Shown here piece by piece: positions 34,012 to 41,091 of a DNA stretch of 64,000 nt (the first letter of the stretch is position 1; each line of letters starts with the position of its first letter). The notes under the pieces were generated by a model. The model did not search any database and was not told the DNA's origin. It was given only the letters and a program-made list of their open reading frames with translations. Both the position numbers and the translations under genes were made by a program. This stretch comes from JABCPE02 sp963516675 (GTDB lineage: Bacteria; Bacteroidota; Bacteroidia; Flavobacteriales; Weeksellaceae): the NCBI GenBank assembly GCA_963516675.1, contig CAUQBH010000001.1, positions 172,357 to 236,356 on the forward strand, written 5' to 3'.

Positions 34012-35202
34012 TTAAAATTCTATTTTGCTTTCATCTATGACCAATGAACCTCCGAGCTGGTCTATGTCATACATGTATTTTTCCAAAACTTTTTCGGTTG
34101 TTCCTCTCAGTCCTCTCGCTCCCAAACCTTTTTCCATCGTTTCTTTTACTATTTTTTGTAAAGCGCCTTCGGTGAAACTCAGCTCTACTCCATCCAGTCT
34201 GAATAGTTCTATAAACTGGTTGATAATAGAGTTTTTAGGCTCGCTTAGGATTCTCAGCATAGTTGCTTCATCTAGTTTATCCAAATGAGTCACGATAGGA
34301 AAACGCCCCAAAAGTTCTGGGATAAGACCAAAATTCCTCAAATCCGTAGCATCCAATTTGTCTAAAATATAGGAATCATCTTCCACCTTATTCGTCTTCT
34401 CCGAGCTGAAACCTATCGCCTGTTTGTTCATTCTTCGTTCGATGATTTCTTTGATACCATCAAACGCTCCTCCTGCGATGAATAGGATATTCTGGGTATT
34501 TACCTGAATGTATTTTTGGTCTGGGTGCTTTCTCCCTCCTTGTGGCGGCACATTTACGATGCTTCCTTCTAAAAGTTTCAAAAGCCCCTGCTGAACGCCT
34601 TCCCCAGATACATCACGAGTCAAACTCGGATTATCCGATTTTCTAGCGATTTTATCTATTTCATCTATAAAAACGATGCCTCTTTCGGCTTTTTCCACAT
34701 CATAGTCAGACACCATCAGCAGTCTGGACAGAATACTTTCCACATCCTCCCCTACATAGCCCGCCTCTGTAAGAACCGTAGCATCTACGATACAGAACGG
34801 CACTTCCAGCTGTCTGGCGATAGTTTTAGCCAAGAGCGTTTTTCCTGTTCCTGTCTCTCCCACCATGATGATGTTAGATTTCTCTATCTCTACAGATTTA
34901 TTTTCATCTGCATTGTGAGCCAGTCTTTTGTAATGATTATAAACCGCTATCGAAAGCTGTTTTTTCGCTTGGTCTTGCCCTATTACATATTCATCCAAAA
35001 ATTCCTTGATTTCTCTCGGTTTCTTTAGCTGAGCCGAAGTTTTTACAGATGAATGATTTTTATTTTCTTGCTCGTCAGTCTCTTTCACTATGGTGTGAGC
35101 CTGCTCTATACAGTAGTTACAAATAAACCCATTCTGACCAGAGACCAAAACAGATACCTCATTCTTATTTCTTCCACAAAAGGAACATTGGTTAGGATTC
35201 AT
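34012..35202 (-). CDS. clpX: ATP-dependent Clp protease ATP-binding subunit ClpX
   Basis: A 396-residue AAA+ unfoldase that feeds ClpP. The N-terminal zinc-binding domain has C6, C9, C28 and C31; Walker A GETGTGKT at 115-122, Walker B VFIDEIDKI, the pore loop GYVGEDV, and sensor motif GLGARGLR. Length is slightly under the usual 410-425, because the linker after the zinc domain is short. It is the last of a minus-strand set greA-HIT-clpX (gaps 51 and 70 bp). Confidence 0.96.
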   Translation of the reverse strand: MNPNQCSFCGRNKNEVSVLVSGQNGFICNYCIEQAHTIVKETDEQENKNHSSVKTSAQLKKPREIKEFLDEYVIGQDQAKKQLSIAVYNHYKRLAHNADENKSVEIEKSNIIMVGETGTGKTLLAKTIARQLEVPFCIVDATVLTEAGYVGEDVESILSRLLMVSDYDVEKAERGIVFIDEIDKIARKSDNPSLTRDVSGEGVQQGLLKLLEGSIVNVPPQGGRKHPDQKYIQVNTQNILFIAGGAFDGIKEIIERRMNKQAIGFSSEKTNKVEDDSYILDKLDATDLRNFGLIPELLGRFPIVTHLDKLDEATMLRILSEPKNSIINQFIELFRLDGVELSFTEGALQKIVKETMEKGLGARGLRGTTEKVLEKYMYDIDQLGGSLVIDESKIEF

Positions 35203-35272
35203 CTAATTCTTTTTTGTTTTTATGAATAAATAAACTCCAATAAGAATTTATTGAAGTTTGTAATTTTAGTGA

Positions 35273-35662
35273 TTATTGCCCTGTTATTGCTTTTTGAATT
35301 TCTCTGAATTCCTCTTCTGTGAATTTCAGTTTTTCATTAGTAAAATTCAAATCTTTGATTTCATTGATAGGAACGAGGTGGATATGTGTGTGCGGAACTT
35401 CCAGCCCTACTACAGCTACACCCACTTTTACACATGGAATAGCTGCTTTTACCTTTTTAGCTACTTCTTGCGCGAATGCCCAGAGCTTTTTATGCTCCTC
35501 TGCTTCCATATCAAAAATAAAATCCACTTCTTTTTTAGGAATTACCAATGTATGCCCTTTGGCTATAGGCATAATATCTAAAAACGCCAAATGATGCTCA
35601 TCCTCTGCTATCTTGTAGCACGGAATTTCGCCATTGATTATTTTTGTGAAAATTGAAGCCAT
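35273..35662 (-). CDS. HIT family nucleotide-binding protein
   Basis: A 129-residue HIT-domain hydrolase/transferase. The N terminus SIFTKIINGEIPCYKI and the catalytic triad HTHIHLVPI (HxHxH) are standard HINT-type features. Such proteins hydrolyse AMP-lysine or similar nucleoside phosphoramidates. Located between greA and clpX on the same strand; the greA-HIT pair is common in Flavobacteriia by my recollection. Confidence 0.93.
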   Translation of the reverse strand: MASIFTKIINGEIPCYKIAEDEHHLAFLDIMPIAKGHTLVIPKKEVDFIFDMEAEEHKKLWAFAQEVAKKVKAAIPCVKVGVAVVGLEVPHTHIHLVPINEIKDLNFTNEKLKFTEEEFREIQKAITGQ

Positions 35663-35713
35663 TTTATTGATTATTAAGGTTTTACTATTTGTTTATTTAA
35701 TTTAGCTAAAAGA

Positions 35714-36181
35714 CTAAATTGTAATTTCTAAAACTTCAAACGAAAGTTTATTCCCGTTAGGAAGCACTATTTCTGCTACTTCGCCAACAGCCTTTCCTAA
35801 AAGCCCTTTGGCAATAGGTGTATTTACAGATATTTTATTAGCCTTCAGATCACTCTCATTATCAGGAACTAATGTGAATTTCTGCTCGGCTTTAGTCGTA
35901 TTATTTTTTAGCCTTACAGTAGTAAGGATAGATACTTTAGAAGTGTCTATCTGGTTTTCTTCTATGATTTTAGAATTTGCTATTATATCCTGTAATTTGG
36001 ATATTTTCAGCTCCAAAAGTCCTTGCGCTTCCTTTGCTGCATCATACTCAGCATTTTCAGAAAGGTCTCCTTTGTCTCTTGCTTCTGCAATCTGTTGAGT
36101 GATTTTTGGTCTCTCTATTGATTCCAACTGCTCTAGCTCGGCCTTCATTTTTGCTAAGCCCTCTTTTGTAACATAATTCAT
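35714..36181 (-). CDS. greA: Transcription elongation factor GreA
   Basis: A 155-residue cleavage factor. N-terminal antiparallel coiled coil (MNYVTKEGLAKMKAELEQL ... KGDLSENAEYDAAKEAQ, with the tip acidic residues) and C-terminal FKBP-like domain ending SFEVLEITI. It enters the RNA polymerase secondary channel and stimulates cleavage of backtracked RNA. The roughly 80-nt leader holds a hairpin with a U-rich tail (36220-36239) that may attenuate transcription. Confidence 0.96.
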   Translation of the reverse strand: MNYVTKEGLAKMKAELEQLESIERPKITQQIAEARDKGDLSENAEYDAAKEAQGLLELKISKLQDIIANSKIIEENQIDTSKVSILTTVRLKNNTTKAEQKFTLVPDNESDLKANKISVNTPIAKGLLGKAVGEVAEIVLPNGNKLSFEVLEITI

Positions 36182-36219
36182 GATTTTTTTCTTTTATTTG
36201 TGTTAAATAAATAATAAAA

Positions 36220-36239
36220 TATCCGACCTTTGCCGGATA
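36220..36239 (-). promoter_or_regulatory. Attenuator-like hairpin in the greA leader
   Basis: On the minus strand a stem TATCCG / CGGATA with loop GCAAAGGT, followed by TTTTATTATTTATTT, between the predicted promoter (36269-36276) and the greA ATG at 36181. It is shaped like an intrinsic terminator in the 5' leader. Confidence 0.45.
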
Positions 36240-36268
36240 CTTCTAAATTTTAACTAACTTTACTTGGA

Positions 36269-36276
36269 CAAAGATA
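36269..36276 (-). promoter_or_regulatory. -7 element of greA
   Basis: TATCTTTG on the minus strand; predicted start near 36264, giving a leader of about 80 nt. TTG box not evident. Confidence 0.45.
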
Positions 36277-36293
36277 AAAAATTTTTTCTGATT

Positions 36294-36749
36294 ATGAAAA
36301 TATTTAGCGTATTAAAAGCCTTTTTTATTTTATTAGTTTTCAGTTTGTTATCCCTTGTTATTTCCTGTGAAAGTAGAGCCGATACCGTGAGCTGCTTTCC
36401 CAGTCAGATTATCAATGTTCAGCTGAACCTTAACCTTCCTGCTTATGCCATTGATTTGAATACGAAAGGCTGGATTTACATCAATGAACAGCAGAGTGGT
36501 ACACGCGGACTGATTTTAGTAAAAACAGGAACTGGCTTCAAAGTATATGACCGAAATGCGCCACACCTCTGCCCTGACACAAATACAACATTAAAAGTTG
36601 ATGAAAATAGTATCAAAATCGTCTGCCCAAAAGACGGCGCCGAATGGATTCTACAAGATGGAACTCCTATAAAAGGCTCTGGACTGCCTCCTAAATCTTA
36701 TGATTATAGTTACAATGCCGCTACGGGTGATCTTTTAATCCATTATTAA
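36294..36749 (+). CDS. Rieske-like lipoprotein with degenerate cluster site
   Basis: A 151-residue envelope lipoprotein (basic start MKIFSVLK, hydrophobic segment, lipobox LVISC with C25). The C-terminal half follows the Rieske layout: APHLCPD then VCPKDGAEWIL, where a real Rieske protein has CxH and CxxH. Only part of the four ligands remain, so it probably binds no [2Fe-2S] cluster. I chose ATG 36294; the upstream ATG-less extension has no signal. It sits 4 bp before dtd and may be co-transcribed. Role unknown; a structural relic of a Rieske fold is my best reading. Confidence 0.7.
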   Translation: MKIFSVLKAFFILLVFSLLSLVISCESRADTVSCFPSQIINVQLNLNLPAYAIDLNTKGWIYINEQQSGTRGLILVKTGTGFKVYDRNAPHLCPDTNTTLKVDENSIKIVCPKDGAEWILQDGTPIKGSGLPPKSYDYSYNAATGDLLIHY

Positions 36750-36753
36750 ACCT

Positions 36754-37203
36754 ATGAAAATTGTAATCCAAAGAGTATCAGAAGCTTCCGTAAAAGTAAA
36801 TAACGAAATCACAGGCGAAATCTCCAAAGGGCTTTTGCTCCTTGTAGGCGTGGAAGAAGAAGACAATCAAGAAGATGCTGACTGGCTCGCAAAGAAAATC
36901 ATTGATTTGAGGATTTTCAGCGATGAGGAAGGGAAAATGAATCTCTCTGTAAAAGATATAAATGGAGAAATACTGTGTGTAAGCCAGTTTACGCTGCTTG
37001 CCGATTACAAAAAAGGAAACCGTCCATCTTTTATAAAAGCCGCAAAACCAGAAAAAGCAGTTCCTCTTTTTGAGTATTTCAAAGACCTCATCAAGAAATC
37101 AGGTTTAAAAACCGAGAGCGGAATTTTCGGCGCAGATATGAAAGTCTCTCTCCTCAATGACGGCCCTGTAACGATAGTGATGAACAGCAAAACGAAAAGT
37201 TAG
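36754..37203 (+). CDS. dtd: D-aminoacyl-tRNA deacylase
   Basis: A 149-residue DTD-fold protein. It has MKIVIQRVSEASVKV at the start, the conserved CVSQFTLLADY and the C-terminal NDGPVTIVM (Gly-Pro motif) that forms the chiral pocket. It removes D-amino acids, and also misacylated glycine, from tRNAs. Start 4 bp after the Rieske-like lipoprotein. Converges with a small membrane-protein gene 7 bp away. Confidence 0.96.
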   Translation: MKIVIQRVSEASVKVNNEITGEISKGLLLLVGVEEEDNQEDADWLAKKIIDLRIFSDEEGKMNLSVKDINGEILCVSQFTLLADYKKGNRPSFIKAAKPEKAVPLFEYFKDLIKKSGLKTESGIFGADMKVSLLNDGPVTIVMNSKTKS

Positions 37204-37210
37204 AAATTTT

Positions 37211-37450
37211 TCACTTAAATATTTTTTCCATAAAAAGACCAAAAACAAAACCAACAATGAGTCCCATAAGTGAATAAAATAAGAAGTGTTTAATGAATAT
37301 TTCAGATGATAGAATATTGGCTATCATTCCGCTGAATGGTTCCTCTAATGATGTTGTATCTGTATAGGTAACTACTCCATCTACAACAGAAAAGCCCATT
37401 CCAAAAAGCATTCCCACCACTGAAAATATACTTCTCTTTTTCATATCCAA
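37211..37450 (-). CDS. Small membrane protein (79 aa), hypothetical
   Basis: A 79-residue protein with two hydrophobic helices (about residues 8-24 and 52-72) and a short acidic connector (TDTTSLEEPFSG). Starts MDMKKRSIFSVVGM; the second Met is also possible. No family recognised. It is cut off from pckA by a terminator and is convergent with dtd. Confidence 0.6.
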   Translation of the reverse strand: MDMKKRSIFSVVGMLFGMGFSVVDGVVTYTDTTSLEEPFSGMIANILSSEIFIKHFLFYSLMGLIVGFVFGLFMEKIFK

Positions 37451-37470
37451 TAAATATTTAAGTTGTAAAT

Positions 37471-37506
37471 AAAATAAACCTTCCCAAATTTGGAAAGGTT
37501 TATTTT
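37471..37506 (-). terminator. Terminator of pckA
   Basis: Stem AAAATAAACCTT / AAGGTTTATTTT, continued by CC/GG after a mismatch. It lies immediately after the pckA stop (37511) on the minus strand. Confidence 0.85.
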
Positions 37507-37510
37507 GTCA

Positions 37511-39106
37511 TTATAATTTCGGACCTGCATTTACTAATGCTTTTCCTTCTTCTGTGTCTGTATATTGTTCAAAGTATTTGATATACTTTCCTGCTAAATC
37601 TTTAGCCTTAGTTTCCCACTGAGATGCATCAGCGTAAGTGTCTCTTGGGTCAAGAATTTCAGAAGGAACATTCGGCAATGCTGTTGGGAAAGTAAGTCCT
37701 AAAATTGGGATTTTATTCGTTTCCGCTTTATCGATAGAACCATCTAAAATAGCATCTATGATAGCTCTGGTATCTTTCAGCGAAATTCTTTTCCCTGTTC
37801 CATTCCAGCCTGTATTTACTAAATAAGCTTTTGCTCCATGTTCTTTCATTTTAGAAACTAAAGTTTTAGAATACATCGTAGGGTGAAGCGCTAAAAACGC
37901 CTCTCCAAACGCTGGCGAGAAGGATGGCAACGGCTCTGTAACACCTCTCTCCGTTCCTGCCATTTTAGAAGTGTATCCACATAGGAAGTGATATTGTGCC
38001 TGCTCGTCTGTAAGGATAGAAACAGGAGGAAGTACCCCAAATGCATCAGCAGAAAGATAAATCACTTTCTTCGCGTGTCCTGCTTTTGATGGTAAAACTA
38101 TTTTACTAATGTGATAGATAGGGTAAGAAACTCTGGTGTTTTCCGTGATAGAACCATCGCAGTAGTCCACCTCGCCGTTATCCTTTACCACTACATTTTC
38201 CAGAAGTGCATCTCTTTTTATCGCCCCAAAAATATCTGGTTCTTTTTCCGCAGAAAGGTCTATTACTTTCGCATAGCAGCCTCCCTCATAGTTGAACACG
38301 CCATTGTTATCCCAGCCGTGCTCATCATCACCGATAAGGTACCTCTTAGGGTCGGCAGAAAGCGTAGTTTTCCCTGTTCCAGAAAGCCCGAAGAACACCG
38401 CTACATCGCCTTTTTCGCCGACATTCGCAGAACAGTGCATAGATGCCATTCCTTTCAGTGGAAGGTAGTAGTTCATCATAGAGAACATTCCCTTTTTCAT
38501 CTCGCCTCCGTACCAAGTTCCTCCGATAATCTGAGTTTTTTCTGAAAGGTTAAACATCACAAAGTTCTCTGAATTAAGCCCTTGTTCTTTCCAGTTCGGG
38601 TTAGTCACCTTAGAACCATTGATTACCAAGAAATCTGGCTCTCCGTAATGTTCTAAATCATAGTGAGAAGGGCGGATAAACATATTGGTAACGAAATGCG
38701 CCTGCCAAGCCACCTCCATCACGAATCTCACTTTCAGTCTCGTGTCTGGGTTAGTCCCGCAGAAAGTATCCACCACATAGATTTTTTTATTTTCAAAGGA
38801 ATCAGTTACTATTTTCTTTAAATCACCAAAAATTTCAGGCGTCGTAGGCAAGTTTATTTTACCATCCCACCAAATCGTATTTTCCGTAGTTTGGTCTTTT
38901 ACGATATATCTATCCTTTGGCGAACGCCCTGTGAAAACGCCTGTCTTCACAGCAACAGCACCTGAATTTGTCAAAATTCCTTTCTCAAAACCTTCGTTTT
39001 CTGGTGACATTTCATCTTGGAAAAGTTGTTCGTAGGTAGGATTATAAACAATCTCCTTAACTCCCTTAATTCCATGTTTTTCTAAATAGTTTTTAATCTG
39101 TTCCAT
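37511..39106 (-). CDS. pckA: Phosphoenolpyruvate carboxykinase (ATP)
   Basis: A 531-residue gluconeogenic enzyme converting oxaloacetate and ATP to PEP and CO2. It has the substrate motif TGVFTGRSPKDRY, the metal site HCSANVGEKGDVAVFFGLSGTGKTTL (P-loop GLSGTGKT), KVIDLSAEKEPDIF and the end typical of the ATP class. I start at ATG 39106 (MEQIKNYLEKHG), skipping an 11-codon extension that lies in the leader. Own promoter and terminator. Confidence 0.96.
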   Translation of the reverse strand: MEQIKNYLEKHGIKGVKEIVYNPTYEQLFQDEMSPENEGFEKGILTNSGAVAVKTGVFTGRSPKDRYIVKDQTTENTIWWDGKINLPTTPEIFGDLKKIVTDSFENKKIYVVDTFCGTNPDTRLKVRFVMEVAWQAHFVTNMFIRPSHYDLEHYGEPDFLVINGSKVTNPNWKEQGLNSENFVMFNLSEKTQIIGGTWYGGEMKKGMFSMMNYYLPLKGMASMHCSANVGEKGDVAVFFGLSGTGKTTLSADPKRYLIGDDEHGWDNNGVFNYEGGCYAKVIDLSAEKEPDIFGAIKRDALLENVVVKDNGEVDYCDGSITENTRVSYPIYHISKIVLPSKAGHAKKVIYLSADAFGVLPPVSILTDEQAQYHFLCGYTSKMAGTERGVTEPLPSFSPAFGEAFLALHPTMYSKTLVSKMKEHGAKAYLVNTGWNGTGKRISLKDTRAIIDAILDGSIDKAETNKIPILGLTFPTALPNVPSEILDPRDTYADASQWETKAKDLAGKYIKYFEQYTDTEEGKALVNAGPKL

Positions 39107-39136
39107 GTTAAATATTTTATATAAATTAACTATACG

Positions 39137-39144
39137 CAAATGTA
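39137..39144 (-). promoter_or_regulatory. -7 element of pckA
   Basis: TACATTTG on the minus strand, 30 bp before the pckA ATG. Confidence 0.5.
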
Positions 39145-39182
39145 TTGATATTTTTAGGTTTTTCCTATGATTTAGCTCTGTT

Positions 39183-40088
39183 TTACTTAATTATTTCGTT
39201 CCAGTCAAAAAAAGTATGAAATCCATGTCCGTGAAAAAAGTTTTCATAACCTTGAAATTTCCTTGTTATCACAAAATCTCCTCCCCACGCCCCAAGGCTT
39301 TTTACAAAAACAGGGCAGTCAGGGAAATACTGCTGTTTAACTTTGGGAAGTCCCAAAAATGTTGAAACTTTTTTTTCGTGAATTTCCATCAAATCAGAAA
39401 ATTCATCAATGTTTTTACAGTTTAAAACTTTTTCCGTCAAATCCGAAAACTCACCAATTATTTCATTTGATTTGGGTTTAGATTTATAAAGTTTTATGCC
39501 TTTGCGGCTGTCTTGTTTTTGGTTGAGATGGACAAATATCAATTCTTCCTTGAACTCTGGATTAAAATCCACTTGTTTTATCTCTCTATTTTTCCAATTT
39601 AACTGATACAAAACAGGCGTTCCCTCCATTGCTACTGCTATATCATAGCCGCTTCCACCAAGGGAAATTTCATTCAGCTCAAAAGCATTTATCCCAGCCC
39701 ATTTAGCAAGATTTGCCATCAGTGTAGAACTGCTCCCCCAGCCGAAATTAGCAGGAAATTCCAGATTGGTCTTCATGAAATATGATTTTTTATCTTGTAA
39801 ATGAGACGATGAAAGGCTTTGAATATTTCTAAGAACATTCATGATGAATTCGGCATTTTTGGGAAGATTAGTTTTTATAATTCTCCAATTGAGATAATCA
39901 ATTTCTGCACTCATCCAAAGCCTCCCATTATGATAAGCCTCCCAAAAAACGAGAGCCTTGCCATCATTTTTTTCTTCTACACAGAGGTTTTGTCCAGATT
40001 TGGTCGGAACAGCAAGTGCCATTGCCCCGTCCAGCACGAAATATTCTGAAGTGAGAAGCAGTTTACCATGTGAAAAAAAACTTTCCAT
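39183..40088 (-). CDS. GYDIA family GHMP kinase
   Basis: A 301-residue small-molecule kinase of the GHMP fold (galactokinase, homoserine, mevalonate, phosphomevalonate kinases). It starts MESFFSHGKLLLTSEYFVLDGA, the typical motif 1, has the phosphate-binding NFGWGSSSTLMANLAKW, and the name-giving GSGYDIA. The C terminus LGAWGGDFVI is motif 3. The likely role is a mevalonate-pathway-type kinase, but the family has no fixed substrate. The ATG at 40088 lies only 4 bp after a TACCTTTG promoter box, which fits a leaderless message; the extra 10 codons upstream would precede transcription. Confidence 0.88.
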   Translation of the reverse strand: MESFFSHGKLLLTSEYFVLDGAMALAVPTKSGQNLCVEEKNDGKALVFWEAYHNGRLWMSAEIDYLNWRIIKTNLPKNAEFIMNVLRNIQSLSSSHLQDKKSYFMKTNLEFPANFGWGSSSTLMANLAKWAGINAFELNEISLGGSGYDIAVAMEGTPVLYQLNWKNREIKQVDFNPEFKEELIFVHLNQKQDSRKGIKLYKSKPKSNEIIGEFSDLTEKVLNCKNIDEFSDLMEIHEKKVSTFLGLPKVKQQYFPDCPVFVKSLGAWGGDFVITRKFQGYENFFHGHGFHTFFDWNEIIK

Positions 40089-40092
40089 AAAA

Positions 40093-40100
40093 CAAAGGTA
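40093..40100 (-). promoter_or_regulatory. -7 element of the GHMP kinase gene
   Basis: TACCTTTG on the minus strand, 4 bp upstream of the ATG at 40088; a CAA (TTG on the minus strand) at 40116-40118 is 15 bp away, slightly short of the usual spacing. Confidence 0.5.
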
Positions 40101-40118
40101 AATAATATTTATAAACAA

Positions 40119-40151
40119 ATTGCTATCCTCGGAATATCCAAGAATAGCAAT
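40119..40151 (-). terminator. Imperfect hairpin after fabD
   Basis: ATTGCTAT / ATAGCAAT arms with an inner GG/CC pair and mismatches, just after the fabD stop and before the next promoter. The flanking T run is weak on the fabD strand; moderate support. Confidence 0.5.
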
Positions 40152-40175
40152 ATTTTTTACGGATTACAAAATCCA

Positions 40176-41051
40176 TTATATCCCTGATGAAACCATAATA
40201 CTAGGTGATATTTTCTTTATCAATCCTTGTAATGTTTTCCCTGGCCCTACTTCCACAAAATGGTCTGCTCCATCTTTTACCATATTTTGTATCGTTTGTG
40301 TCCATTTTACAGGACCTGTCAACTGTGCTATCAGATTCTTTTTTATTTCCTCTGGGTCTGTCACAGGAGTCGTTGTTACATTCTGATAAATCGGAAGAAT
40401 AGGGTTATTAAACTTTACTCCTTCTATTGCTTGTGCTAATTTTTCTTGTGCTGGCTGCATCAAAGGAGAGTGAAAAGCTCCATTCACAGGTAGTAAAAGG
40501 GCTCTTTTTGCTCCAGCTGCTTTTAGGGCTTCGCACGCCTTTTCCACTGCTGGTGTTTCACCAGAAATCACCAATTGCCCAGGACAGTTATAGTTCGCAG
40601 GAACTACCAGCCCATCTATCTCTGCACAAATTTTTTCTACTTTATCATCATCCAGCCCAAGTACCGCCGCCATAGAGGAAGGATTGATATCACAAGCCTC
40701 CTGCATAGCCAAAGCTCTTTGATAAACCAGCTCCAGCCCATCTTTAAACGATAAAACTCCATTCGCCACCAAAGCAGAGAACTCTCCCAAAGAGTGTCCC
40801 GCCACCATTCCCGCACCTATTGTATTGATTGCCTTTACAATAGCTACAGAATGAATAAAAATAGCCGGCTGAGTTATTTTGGTTTTCTTTAAATCCTCTT
40901 CTGTCCCATCAAACATCACTGACAAAATATCAAATCCCAATATATCATTAGCAGAATTCATCAAATCTCTAATCTCCTTACGGTAGTCATAAAGATCCTT
41001 ACCCATCCCCACAAACTGAGATCCTTGTCCAGGAAACACTAATGCTTTCAT
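40176..41051 (-). CDS. fabD: Malonyl-CoA-ACP transacylase
   Basis: A 291-residue ACP S-malonyltransferase, first step of type II fatty acid elongation. GQGSQ at residues 8-12, the nucleophile elbow AGHSLGEFSAL (H86-S87), the catalytic His in NGAFHSPLM and the C-terminal VEVGPGKTLQGLIKKI are standard. It stands alone on the minus strand, 40 bp downstream of the LysM/PBP gene. Confidence 0.97.
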   Translation of the reverse strand: MKALVFPGQGSQFVGMGKDLYDYRKEIRDLMNSANDILGFDILSVMFDGTEEDLKKTKITQPAIFIHSVAIVKAINTIGAGMVAGHSLGEFSALVANGVLSFKDGLELVYQRALAMQEACDINPSSMAAVLGLDDDKVEKICAEIDGLVVPANYNCPGQLVISGETPAVEKACEALKAAGAKRALLLPVNGAFHSPLMQPAQEKLAQAIEGVKFNNPILPIYQNVTTTPVTDPEEIKKNLIAQLTGPVKWTQTIQNMVKDGADHFVEVGPGKTLQGLIKKISPSIMVSSGI

Positions 41052-41091
41052 ATTTTTGAAAAATCTAAATCTATTTTATTATTAAAAAAAA

